NCBI GenBank assembly: GCA_963821235.1
Contig: CAWGCS010000001.1
Coordinates: forward strand, 1 to 64,000
Length of the DNA: 64,000 bases
Direction: 5' to 3'
Source: CTSoil-043 sp963821235
Lineage (GTDB): Bacteria; Chloroflexota; Limnocylindria; Limnocylindrales; CSP1-4
A program made the translations under genes and the position numbers. Numbering within the stretch: the stretch's first letter is position 1; the number at the start of each line of letters is the position of its first letter. This document shows positions 54,131-63,074 of this stretch, piece by piece. The notes under the pieces were generated by a model. The model was given only the letters and a program-made list of their open reading frames with translations. It searched no databases and was not told the origin of the DNA.

Positions 54131-57100
54131 GCCTCGCGGTCGCCGGCCCGCGCCTCCCGGGCAGCGGCGACCCGGGCGACGAGCGCCTGGGTGAGCGCCC
54201 AGGCCCGGGCCGGATCGCGCGGGATGCGGATCCGGACCTGGCTGGCCGCGAAGGTGACGTCGCCGGGCCGGACACCCGGCAGCGGGGCGCCCGCCACGAG
54301 CCGCATCGCCTCGCCGCGCGAGAGGCCGCTCCCGAAGCGGACCACGAGCAGCCCCTCCTCGCGGGCCAGCGAAGCGATCCCGGCCGCCTCCGCTGCGAGG
54401 CGCAGCTCGGCCACGTCGACGAGGCGCAGAACGGCCGGCGGCATCGGCCCGAAGCGGTCGACCGCCTCCTGGCGGAAGGCGGCCACGTCGCCCGCCGTGC
54501 GGGCGCGGGCCAGGCGGCGGTAGAGCTCCAGCTTCTGGGCCTCGTCCGGGACGTAGGAGTCGGGCAGGTGGGCGTCGACCGGGAGGTCCACCGTTGCCCC
54601 GGCCGAGGCGCGGACGGGCTGGCGGCCCTCCCAGCTCGCCTTGCGGTCCTCGACCGCCTCCGCGAGGAGGCGGGTATACAGGTCGAAGCCGACGTCGGCC
54701 ATGTGGCCCGACTGCTCGCCGCCCAGGATGTTGCCGGCGCCGCGGATCTCCAGGTCGGCGAGGGCGATCTGGAAGCCGGCCCCCAGCTCCGAGGCGTTGA
54801 AGATCGCCTGGAGCCGCTTGCGCGCCTCGTCCGAGAGGCGGTCGCGGCGCCGGTACAGGAGGTACGCGTAGGCCCGCCGGTTGCTCCGCCCGACGCGCCC
54901 CCGCAGCTGGTAGAGCTGGGCCAGCCCGAGCGCGTCGGCGCGGTCGATGATGATCGTGTTGGCGTTCGGGATGTCCAGCCCGGACTCGATGATCGTCGTG
55001 CAGACCAGGACGTCCGCCTCGCCCGAGGCGAACGCCCGCATGACCCGCTCCAGGGCGCCCTCGCTCATCTGGCCGTGCCCGACGACGACCCGGGCCGCGG
55101 GGAGGAGGCGCCGCAGCTGGTCGGCCTGGGCCTCGATCGTCTCGACCCGGTTGTGGACGAAGAAGACCTGGCCGCCGCGGTCGAGCTCGCGCAGGATGGC
55201 ATCCTTGACGAGCCCGGCCGAGGCCTCCGCGACGCGGGTCTGGATGGGCAGCCGATCCTCCGGCGGGGTCTCGATGACCGACATGTCGCGGACCCCGACG
55301 AGGGCCAGGTTGAGCGTCCGCGGGATCGGCGTCGCCGAGAGGGTCAGGACGTCGACCTCGGTCCGCAGCTGCTTGAGGCGCTCCTTGGCCGCGACGCCGA
55401 AGCGCTGCTCCTCGTCGACCACCAGGAGGCCGAGGTCGCGGAAGCGGACGTCCCTGGAGAGCAGGCGGTGGGTCCCCACGACGAGGTCGACGGAGCCCGC
55501 GGCGAGCCCGGCGAGGGTGGCGGCCTGGTCCTTTGCCGGGACCGCCCGGGAGAGGAGGCGGACGGTCGCCGGGAAGGCCGCGTAGCGCTGGTCGAAGGTT
55601 CGGACGTGCTGGTCGGCGAGCACCGTCGTGGGGACGAGGACTGCCACCTGCCGCCCGTCCTCGATCGCCTTGAAGGCGGCCCGCAGCGCCACCTCCGTCT
55701 TGCCGTACCCCACGTCGCCGACGACGATGCGGTCCATCGGCCGGGCCGTCTCCATGTCGACCTTGACCTCGTCGATCGCCCGCACCTGGTCGGCCGTCTC
55801 TTCGTAGGGGAACGACGCCTCCAGCTCCCGCTGCCACGGCGTGTCGGGGCCGAAGGCGTGGCCCTCGGCCGCGGCCCGCGCGGCGTAGAGGCGGAGGAGG
55901 TCGTCGGCAAGGTCGGCGACGGCCCGCCGGACGCGGGCGGTGGTGCGGGCCCACTCGGCGCTCCCGAGGCGTGAGAGGGCCGGGCGCTCGGCGCCGGCGT
56001 AGCGTGTCACCCGGATGACCTGCTCGACCGGCACGAAGATCCGGTCGCCGGCGGCGAACGAGAGCTCGAGGTAGTCGCGCTCCTCGCCGGCGCCCCCGCG
56101 GCGGAGCATCCGCTCGTACCTGGCGATGCCGTGGTCGACGTGGACGACGAGGTCGCCCGGGGTGAGCCGCTCGAGGACGTCGCGCGGGACGACCCGCCGG
56201 AGGGCCTTGGGACGCCGGACGCGGACGGTCCCGAAGAGCTCCCGGTCGGTCACCACGACGAGACCGTCCGGCCCGCCGGAGAAGCCGGCGTTCAGGCTCC
56301 GCCCGACCAGCGCGAGGGCGCCCGGCGGAGGCACGTCGGGGCGCATCGTCGCCCCGGCCGGGATGCCGGCCTCGCCGAGCAGCTCGGCGATGCGGGCGGC
56401 CTGGTCCGAGGCGAGGATGATCCGGGGTGCCGGCGCGGCCGTCGACCCCGGGGCGCGGCGTGTGGCGACGATACCCGGCGGGACGGCCTGGCGGGCGTCC
56501 TCCGCCTCTCCCTCGGCGAGCGGCACCGACGCCGGCCGGCCGGCCCGCCAGCGCTCGATGGCGCGGACGAGCCCCGCGCTGCGGCCCGGGGGGAGGACCG
56601 GCTCGCGCCAGCCGAAGGCGTCGTCGAGGGCCTCGCCCCCGCCGATCGAGGCTGCCGGGCCGGGCTCCCAGGTCAGCTCCAGGGTCCGACCGGCGAGCAG
56701 GCGACCCTTCCAGGCGCGCGGCCCAAGGTAGGCCTCGGGCCAGGCGGCGGGGAGCTCGTCGCTGGCCACGAGGTCGCGGCGGCGCTCGGCCGCCTGCTCC
56801 CACAGGAACTCCGCTGCCGCCGCCACCTCGCCCGGCTCGTCGACCACGAGCAGGGTCTCTCGGTCGAGGTGGTCCAGGCCGCTGGCGGGGCAGACGATGG
56901 CCGCCCAGACCTCGGCCGCGTCGCCGACGTCGAGGGCGCGGGTGGCGGCCGAGCGGCCGGGCGACCCGCCGGGGGACGGGACGGACGGCGGTGCGCCGGG
57001 GCGCCTGCCGGCGGGCGCGGCCGCCTCGGACCCGCCCTCCATCCGTTCCAGGTCAGCCGCGAGGCGCTCCGGGAGCCGGCCCGCGAGCGGCCCGAGCCGC

Positions 57101-57915
57101 CCGCGGAGCTCGTCCGTGCCGCCGGCCGGGACGAGGAACTCGTTGGCCGGCAGGAGCTCGACCTCCTCCGCCGGCCGAACCGTGCGCTGGTCGGTGGGGT
57201 CGAAGACGCGGAGCTCGTCGACTTCGTCGCCGAAGAGCTCGATGCGGACGGGAAGGTCGGCCCCCGCCGGGAAGACGTCGACGAGCCCGCCCCGGCGGGC
57301 CATCTCGCCGCGCCCGGCGACCTCGAGGACGGGCTCGTAGCCGAGGCGCAGCAGCTCGGCCAGCAGGTCGTCCTGGCGGACCCGGTCGCCCCGCGTCAGG
57401 ACGCGCGGCCGGTCCGGGATGTCGGCCGGCAGGATCGTCGGCTGGAGGAGAGCCTGGACGGAGGCCACCAGGACCCGGGCGCGGCCGCTCCGCCAGCGGG
57501 CGAGGGCGGCGACGCGGGCGGCGGACTCGTCGCGGATCAGCTCGCTCCGCTCGTAGGCCAGGGCGGACCGTGGCTCCAGGACGGCGACCGCGTCCGGATC
57601 GCCCAGCCAGGCGACGACCTCATCGGCCACGCGGTCGCCGATCTCGGCGTCGCGCGCGATCCAGCAGACGCGGTCGCCGTCGGCCCGGGCCAGCGCGGCG
57701 ACGAGGAACGACTTCGCCCCGTGGGGCACGCCCGTGACGGCCGCGTGGCTGCCCCGCGGCCCAGGGCCGGCGGCCAGCACGACGTCGAGCGCCCGGAAGG
57801 GGTCCGTCTCGCGGAGGAGGGGCGGCAGGGCCGAGAGGTCGGGGATCCGCCGGGCGGCAGGCTCGGGCCCCGGACCCGGCGTCTGGGTCGCCCGGCGACG
57901 AGCGTGGCCGGTCAT
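54100..57915 (-). CDS. mfd: Transcription-repair coupling factor
   Basis: 1271 residues. UvrB-like N-terminal modules, RNA polymerase-interaction (CarD-like) domain near GDLVVHVDHGIARYERM, helicase motif I GDVGYGKTEVAL (about residue 731), DEEQ box VVDEEQRFGV (about 835), and TRCF domain at the C-terminus. Removes stalled RNA polymerase and recruits UvrA. Contains a Pro/Gly-rich insert around residues 295-325. The stop lies inside the 3' end of the response-regulator gene. Confidence 0.95.
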   Translation of the reverse strand: MTGHARRRATQTPGPGPEPAARRIPDLSALPPLLRETDPFRALDVVLAAGPGPRGSHAAVTGVPHGAKSFLVAALARADGDRVCWIARDAEIGDRVADEVVAWLGDPDAVAVLEPRSALAYERSELIRDESAARVAALARWRSGRARVLVASVQALLQPTILPADIPDRPRVLTRGDRVRQDDLLAELLRLGYEPVLEVAGRGEMARRGGLVDVFPAGADLPVRIELFGDEVDELRVFDPTDQRTVRPAEEVELLPANEFLVPAGGTDELRGRLGPLAGRLPERLAADLERMEGGSEAAAPAGRRPGAPPSVPSPGGSPGRSAATRALDVGDAAEVWAAIVCPASGLDHLDRETLLVVDEPGEVAAAAEFLWEQAAERRRDLVASDELPAAWPEAYLGPRAWKGRLLAGRTLELTWEPGPAASIGGGEALDDAFGWREPVLPPGRSAGLVRAIERWRAGRPASVPLAEGEAEDARQAVPPGIVATRRAPGSTAAPAPRIILASDQAARIAELLGEAGIPAGATMRPDVPPPGALALVGRSLNAGFSGGPDGLVVVTDRELFGTVRVRRPKALRRVVPRDVLERLTPGDLVVHVDHGIARYERMLRRGGAGEERDYLELSFAAGDRIFVPVEQVIRVTRYAGAERPALSRLGSAEWARTTARVRRAVADLADDLLRLYAARAAAEGHAFGPDTPWQRELEASFPYEETADQVRAIDEVKVDMETARPMDRIVVGDVGYGKTEVALRAAFKAIEDGRQVAVLVPTTVLADQHVRTFDQRYAAFPATVRLLSRAVPAKDQAATLAGLAAGSVDLVVGTHRLLSRDVRFRDLGLLVVDEEQRFGVAAKERLKQLRTEVDVLTLSATPIPRTLNLALVGVRDMSVIETPPEDRLPIQTRVAEASAGLVKDAILRELDRGGQVFFVHNRVETIEAQADQLRRLLPAARVVVGHGQMSEGALERVMRAFASGEADVLVCTTIIESGLDIPNANTIIIDRADALGLAQLYQLRGRVGRSNRRAYAYLLYRRRDRLSDEARKRLQAIFNASELGAGFQIALADLEIRGAGNILGGEQSGHMADVGFDLYTRLLAEAVEDRKASWEGRQPVRASAGATVDLPVDAHLPDSYVPDEAQKLELYRRLARARTAGDVAAFRQEAVDRFGPMPPAVLRLVDVAELRLAAEAAGIASLAREEGLLVVRFGSGLSRGEAMRLVAGAPLPGVRPGDVTFAASQVRIRIPRDPARAWALTQALVARVAAAREARAGDREAQLPSPGEKR

Positions 57916-58598
57916 CGATCCTCGTCGGCCGGGCGGATCCGCCGCCAGCCCGTGCGCGTCCGGCGCACCCCGTCGGGGCCGGGCGGGCCGTCGACCTCAC
58001 CCGGCGGCGCCGTGCGCGTCTCATCGGCCGGCCGCAGCTGGAAGGCGTTGAAGCGGTTGGCCGCCTTCGAAACGCCCTCCCGGGCCCAGGCCTCCACGGC
58101 GTCGGCGGCGGCGTCGAGCAGCTCGTCGAGGCGCTGGCGCTCCTCCGCCCGGAAGACGGAGAGGACGTGGTCCACCGCGTCGCGACCGGGCTCTCCGATC
58201 CCGATCCGCAGCCGCGGGAAGGCTTCCGTGTGCAGCTCCTCGATGATGGAGCGCAGGCCGTTGTGACCGCCGTGGCTGCCGCCCTCGCGGAAGCGCATCT
58301 TCCCGAACGGGAGGCTGAAGTCGTCGGTCACCACGAGGACTTCATGGAGCGGGGCCCGCTCCCGGGCGATCAGCTTGCGAACGGCGATGCCGGAGTCGTT
58401 CATGTAGGTGAGCGGCTTGGCCAGCACGAGGTCGAGCCCCCGGAACCGGCCCTGGACCACCGCGCTCGCGTCGCGGGTGCGGCCGCGACCCGCCCAGCCG
58501 GCCCGATCGGCCAGACGGTCGAGCGCCATCCAGCCGACGTTGTGGCGGGTCCGCGCGTACTGCTCGCCCGGGTTCCCGAGCCCGACGACGACCTTCAC
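57912..58598 (-). CDS. pth: Peptidyl-tRNA hydrolase
   Basis: 228 residues from GTG 58598, ribosome binding site GGAGGTGAC. VVGLGNPGEQYARTRHNVGW (catalytic His), KPLTYMNDSG, TDDFSLPFGKMRFREGGSHGGHNGLRSI. The C-terminus has about 35 extra Pro/Arg-rich residues beyond the usual 190. Recycles peptidyl-tRNA. ATGA overlap with mfd. Confidence 0.93.
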   Translation of the reverse strand: MKVVVGLGNPGEQYARTRHNVGWMALDRLADRAGWAGRGRTRDASAVVQGRFRGLDLVLAKPLTYMNDSGIAVRKLIARERAPLHEVLVVTDDFSLPFGKMRFREGGSHGGHNGLRSIIEELHTEAFPRLRIGIGEPGRDAVDHVLSVFRAEERQRLDELLDAAADAVEAWAREGVSKAANRFNAFQLRPADETRTAPPGEVDGPPGPDGVRRTRTGWRRIRPADEDR

Positions 58599-58772
58599 GT
58601 CACCTCCGTGGGGCGGACCTCGCTGGGGCACGCCGAACGGCCCGCATCCGCGATGGACCGGGCCCTGCCGGGGATGGTACCCGCCGGCGCCGGCCACCGC
58701 GCGTCGGGCAGTCCCTGCCGTCCCGGCATCCCGCGGGCGGGCATCCCGCCGGCCGGACCCTCCGACCCGACC

Positions 58773-59351
58773 TCAGGACGACGCCACGCCCGCGAGGAGC
58801 GCCCGCTCGAGGGAGCGCATCGCCGCCTCTTCCGCCGGCTCCGCGTGGTCCCAGCCGCAGACGTGGAGCGCGCCATGGACGACGAGGAGGCGCAGCTCGT
58901 CGGCCGGCGACCAGCGCACGTCGCCCGTCTGGCCGCCGCGCCCCTCCCGGGCCTGGGCGACCGCCCGCTCGACGGAGACGACGATGTCCCCGAGGTGGAG
59001 ACGCGTGCCAGGCGGCAGCAGGAAGGCCCGGCCGGCACCCGGCGCGACGTCGCCCGCCGATCGGAGAGCGCCCGCGTGCGGCGGGAAGGCCCCCGGCGGC
59101 AGGAGCGGGAAGGAGAGGACGTCGGTCGGGCCCTCCGTGCCCAGGTGGGCCGCGTTCAGGCTGGCCAGCTCGGCGTCGTCGGCCAGGACCAGGCCCACCG
59201 AGGCCGGCTCCGGCGCCCCGCCGGCGAGCAGCCCGGCGCGCACGGCCCGGGCCAGGGCGGCCTCCGGGATGAGCCGCGGCACGCCCGGCCGCACCTCGAG
59301 ATCGACCCGGAACGGCGGCAGGTACAGGGCGCGGAGCCCCGGCCCGATCAC
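58773..59351 (-). CDS. ybeY: rRNA maturation endoribonuclease YbeY
   Basis: 192 residues. Zinc site H-x3-H-x5-H in VHGALHVCGWDHAEPAEEAAM; NAAHLGTEGPTDVLSFPL precedes it. Takes part in 16S rRNA 3' processing. Starts at GTG 59351, 53 bp after the 7TM-HD gene. 174 bp of gene-free sequence separates it from pth. Confidence 0.9.
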   Translation of the reverse strand: MIGPGLRALYLPPFRVDLEVRPGVPRLIPEAALARAVRAGLLAGGAPEPASVGLVLADDAELASLNAAHLGTEGPTDVLSFPLLPPGAFPPHAGALRSAGDVAPGAGRAFLLPPGTRLHLGDIVVSVERAVAQAREGRGGQTGDVRWSPADELRLLVVHGALHVCGWDHAEPAEEAAMRSLERALLAGVASS

Positions 59352-59403
59352 CGGGACGCGAGCGTCGGGCCGGCGCCGCCGGGGACGGCCCGCCGTTGTG
59401 GGC

Positions 59404-61554
59404 TCATGCGCCGGGCCCGACAGCGTTGCGGCGCCCCTCGAGCTCGACGACCTTGTTGCCCGGGTAGGGGATCCGCTGGTGGTACATCCCCAGGAGCTGG
59501 GACACGAACGCCTCGCGGATCCGCTCCAGGTCCCGGAGCGTCAGGTCGCACTCGTCGAACTGCCCGTCGTCGAGGCGCTCGTCGACGATCCGCCCGACCA
59601 TTGCCCGGATCGTGGGCTCGTCCTGGCTCGAGAGCGAGCGGACCGAGGCCTCGACGCCGTCGGCCAGCATGAGGATGGCCGCCTCGCGGGACTGCGGCTT
59701 CGGGCCGTTGTGGCGGAAGCGGCGCTCGTCGACCGCGTCCGCTGCGGCACGCCCGGCGGCGGTCCCCAGCCCGCCCAGCGGCGCTGCCGCCTGCTCGCGC
59801 GCCTTGGCCAGGAAGTAGGCGATGCGGGCCGTGCCGTGGTGCTGCGGGATGAAGGCGATGAGCGGCCGCGGCAGCTTCGCCCGGTAGGCGATGTCGATCC
59901 CGTCGGCGACGTGCGCCTTCAGGACCTGCGCGCTGACCTCCGGGGAGAGCTCGTCGTGGACGTTGTCGCCCCCCGCCTGGTTCTCGATGAAGGAGCCCGG
60001 GTTGGCCAGCTTGCCGATGTCGTGGTAGTAGGCCGCCACGCGGGCCAGGAGCGGATCGGCCCCGGCCGCCTCGGCGGCGCGCTCGGCGAGGTTGCCCACC
60101 ATCAGGGAGTGGTGGTAGGTGCCGGGCGTCTCGAGGAGGAGACGGCGGAGGAGCGACTGGGACGGGTTGGCCAGCTCGAGGAGCTGGAAGACGGTCAGGA
60201 TGCCGAAGAGGTTGCCCACCACCTGGAAGGTCCCCACGGTCGCGATCGCGGACCCGACCCCCGCCGCCAGCGAGGCGCCCCAGAGCTGGAGGATCCCGGT
60301 CAGGTCGCGGGCTCCCAGCAGCGAGAAGATCGAGACGACGACCACGTTGGCGACGACGATCGCCAGCCCGGCCTGCAGGAAGATCCCCACCCGGTCGCCG
60401 CGCCGGACGGCGATCGCACCCGTCATCCCGCCGACGAAGATGTAGGCCGCCATCTCCAGCGAGAGGCCGTTGACCGCCCCGGCCAGGATCGCCAGCATCG
60501 CCGTGACCATCGTCGCCGGACCCGCCCCCAGGAGGATCGCGACGAGCATCGAGGCGCCCGCCCCGGGCACGAAGAACGGCAGGATGGAGCGGCCGGCCGT
60601 CAGCTTGTAGGCGAGGGCCGTGACCAGGAGCACGAGCCCCAGGAGGGCCAGCGCGCGGGCCCGGTGCCAGAGCTCCTGGCGGTAGCGCCACGTCCAGGCG
60701 AGGAGCAGGACGACGACGAGGACGGCCAGCAGGAACCAGCCGGCCAGGCGGGCGACGTCGAGGCGCGCCTCGGTCAGGCCGAAGGCCTCCAGCCTGGCGA
60801 TCTCGAGCGGCGTGACCTGCCTGCCCGCCTCCACGATGACCTCGCCCTGCCGGATCGTGTAGGAGACCGGCGTCACGGCGGCGGCCGCCGCGTCGCGGGC
60901 GTCGGCGGTGAGGGTTTCGCTGTAGGTCGCGTTGGGAACGAGAAAGGGGACGACGATCTCGGTCGCCAGGCGCCGCTCGTCGTCGGTCAGCGCGGCCGAG
61001 AAGCGCTCCCCGAGGTTGCGGCGGACCGCCTCCAGCTCCGCGTCGCGGAGCGGATCGCGCTGGACCAGGCCGAGGACGCGCGTCGCCTCGGCGCCGACGA
61101 GCGCCCACCGCTCCGGTGCGAGGGCCCCGAGCGTCTTGCGTGCGTCGCTGGTGAGCGCCGGGAGGACGTCGACGAGGGCGGTGGCCCGGTCCTCGGCGCT
61201 GACGTCGGGAGCAAACGCGGCGTCGACCGGGGCGACGGCCAAAGCGAGGGTGTCGAGCTGGCGGCGGGTGAGCGCGGCCGCGGTCTCGGCCTTGAAATCG
61301 TACTGCGGCGGCACGGCGTCCCGGGCCGCCTGGCGCGCGGCGTCGGTCTCGATCGCGCTGGCGAAGACGAGCGTCCGGGGGGCCCGGACGTCGGCCGTGG
61401 CGAGGTCGCCCACCTGGAGGTCGACCGCCCGCGGCAGGTCGTCGATGGAGAGGACGGCGGTCAGCCCGGTGATGAGGAGGGCGGCCGCCACCACGAGGCG
61501 GACGGCGTCACGCCGGGTGAAGGCGGCGACGCGGTCGAGACGCCGGGAAAGCAC
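59404..61554 (-). CDS. 7TM-HD family phosphohydrolase (PgpH/YqfF-like)
   Basis: 716 residues. N-terminal extracellular domain after one helix (residues 20-40), seven helices at about 270-470 and a cytosolic HD domain: YHHSLMVGN, AYYHDIGKLANPG, PQHHGTARI, MLADGVEASVRS. Such proteins hydrolyse cyclic-di-AMP. The usual PhoH gene between related genes is missing here. Transcribed with ybeY and the GatB/YqeY gene. Confidence 0.9.
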   Translation of the reverse strand: MLSRRLDRVAAFTRRDAVRLVVAAALLITGLTAVLSIDDLPRAVDLQVGDLATADVRAPRTLVFASAIETDAARQAARDAVPPQYDFKAETAAALTRRQLDTLALAVAPVDAAFAPDVSAEDRATALVDVLPALTSDARKTLGALAPERWALVGAEATRVLGLVQRDPLRDAELEAVRRNLGERFSAALTDDERRLATEIVVPFLVPNATYSETLTADARDAAAAAVTPVSYTIRQGEVIVEAGRQVTPLEIARLEAFGLTEARLDVARLAGWFLLAVLVVVLLLAWTWRYRQELWHRARALALLGLVLLVTALAYKLTAGRSILPFFVPGAGASMLVAILLGAGPATMVTAMLAILAGAVNGLSLEMAAYIFVGGMTGAIAVRRGDRVGIFLQAGLAIVVANVVVVSIFSLLGARDLTGILQLWGASLAAGVGSAIATVGTFQVVGNLFGILTVFQLLELANPSQSLLRRLLLETPGTYHHSLMVGNLAERAAEAAGADPLLARVAAYYHDIGKLANPGSFIENQAGGDNVHDELSPEVSAQVLKAHVADGIDIAYRAKLPRPLIAFIPQHHGTARIAYFLAKAREQAAAPLGGLGTAAGRAAADAVDERRFRHNGPKPQSREAAILMLADGVEASVRSLSSQDEPTIRAMVGRIVDERLDDGQFDECDLTLRDLERIREAFVSQLLGMYHQRIPYPGNKVVELEGRRNAVGPGA

Positions 61555-61576
61555 GGCGACGGTCGTCGGCGGGGCC

Positions 61577-62113
61577 TCAGCCCCGGCCGCCGCCTCCCCT
61601 GCTGCGTGCGCCGTCGACGGCGGCGGGCGGCGCGTCGTGGCCGTCGGCGTCGTGGGCGGCCAGGTCGGCCCGTGCGAGCGCCGTGGCGACGAGGCCGGAG
61701 ACCACCTTGCCGTCGGCCCGGCCGCGCGTCCGCGGGCTGAGCCAGCCCATCACCTTCCCCAGGTCGCGGGCGGACGCCGCGCCCGTCGCGGCGATCCCCG
61801 CGTCCACGAGGGCCGCGATCTCGTCAGGCGAGAGCGCCTGCGGCAGGAAGGCCGCGATGATCGCGATCTCGGCCTCCTCCTTCGCGGCCAGGTCGTCGCG
61901 GCTGCCCTTGCGGTAGGCCTCGACCGACTCGCGCCGGGTCTTGACCTCGCGGGAGAGCACGGCGACGGCCTGGTCGTCGGTGAGGATCGCGTGGTCGCGC
62001 TTCTCCACCGCATAGACGGCCGCCCAGACCATCCGCAGCGTATCGCGGCGCAGCGCGTCGCCCGACCGCATGGCGGCCGTCATCTCCTCGCGGAGGCGAT
62101 CTCGTAGGGACAC
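61577..62113 (-). CDS. GatB/YqeY domain protein
   Basis: 178 residues from GTG 62113 with ribosome binding site GGAGGAG. SLRDRLREEMTAAMRSGDALRRDTLRM, IIAAFLPQALSPDEIAALV and the Ala/Gly-rich helix typical of YqeY. The C-terminal 30 residues are a low-complexity tail. Function of the stand-alone domain is uncertain, possibly tRNA-amidation related. Confidence 0.88.
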   Translation of the reverse strand: MSLRDRLREEMTAAMRSGDALRRDTLRMVWAAVYAVEKRDHAILTDDQAVAVLSREVKTRRESVEAYRKGSRDDLAAKEEAEIAIIAAFLPQALSPDEIAALVDAGIAATGAASARDLGKVMGWLSPRTRGRADGKVVSGLVATALARADLAAHDADGHDAPPAAVDGARSRGGGGRG

Positions 62114-62258
62114 CGGCGTGGCTCCTCCGCTGGGGCGCGCGGTTCGTGGACGGCGCGCCGGCTGCGATGGGGGCCTCCGGGGCCCGGGAACGGGCCGGGG
62201 AAGCAGGTGGACCGGCGACGAGGTGGGGCGACGTGGCCGCGGCCGCCGGTCCCGGCGG

Positions 62259-62441
62259 CTAACCCTGCTGGCGGGTGGCCTTCTTGCGCTTGGCTTCCTT
62301 GCGCTTGCGCTTCACGCTCGGCTTCTCGTAGTGCTCGCGACGGCGAGCCTCGGCGAGAATGCCGGACTGCTGGATCTTCTTGTTGAAGCGACGCAGGGCG
62401 CTCTCGAAGGTCTCGTTCTCACCAACGCGGATCTCTGCCAA
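62259..62441 (-). CDS. rpsU: 30S ribosomal protein S21
   Basis: 60 residues. AEIRVGENETFESALRRFNKK then REHYEKPSVKRKRKEAKRKKA is unmistakable. A TTG at 62441 is chosen as start: it gives the family N-terminus M-A-E-I and lies 11 bp after GGAGG. A longer GTG-started form would place the Shine-Dalgarno inside the gene. Upstream of the YqeY gene, a common arrangement in Chloroflexota and Firmicutes. Confidence 0.92.
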   Translation of the reverse strand: MAEIRVGENETFESALRRFNKKIQQSGILAEARRREHYEKPSVKRKRKEAKRKKATRQQG

Positions 62442-62631
62442 TGCCGGGATCACCTCCTTCGCCCAGGATTGTGGCTCCGGCGCCGCCGCCGGGCGAGGTC
62501 GGCAGGCGCGAACGCCCACCGACGCGCGGTTCCGTCGCGCGCCGGCGAGCCCGGCGGAGCATAGACCGGCGACCGGGGTGGGTCAAACGTGCCGAAGGTC
62601 CCGGAATCGGCCGCGCCGGCGCGCGCCGCGC

Positions 62632-62967
62632 TCAGCCCTCGACCGGCAGCAGGTAGAGGGCCATCCGCAGCGGCGTCCGCGCCCGGATCGAGTGAGCCAT
62701 CCGGGCCGGCATCCGGAACCAGGCTCCCGGGCCCACCGCGTGTGGCTGGCCCCCGACGACCGCCTCGCCCTCCCCGTCGAGGACGTGCACCACCGCGGGC
62801 CGGGCGGCGGTGTGCTCGGAGAGCTCCTCGCCCGGGGCGAAGGCGAAGAGGACCAGACGCAGGTCGGCGCCGTCGTAGAGCGTCTGGCTGTGGATGCCGC
62901 GGTCCACGTGGGGTGCCTCTGCGGCCAGGTCGGCGACGAAGAACGCGGTCTCGGCTGGTTCGAGCAT
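62632..62967 (-). CDS. Cupin domain protein
   Basis: 111 residues, single small cupin barrel: GEELSEHTAARPAVVHVLDGEGEAVVGG (motif 1) and GAWFRMPARMAHSIRARTP (motif 2) with metal His residues. Ribosome binding site GGAGGTGG before ATG 62967. Divergent from the acyl-CoA synthetase gene; substrate unknown. Confidence 0.8.
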   Translation of the reverse strand: MLEPAETAFFVADLAAEAPHVDRGIHSQTLYDGADLRLVLFAFAPGEELSEHTAARPAVVHVLDGEGEAVVGGQPHAVGPGAWFRMPARMAHSIRARTPLRMALYLLPVEG

Positions 62968-63074
62968 GTGGCCACCTCCGCCACGAACGGTACGGCAGGT
63001 GCCGGCCCCGCCACACGGCGGGATAGCGGCCGGTCGTCCTTGCGCAGCCGACTTCCGTCGTCCACGATGCGCCG

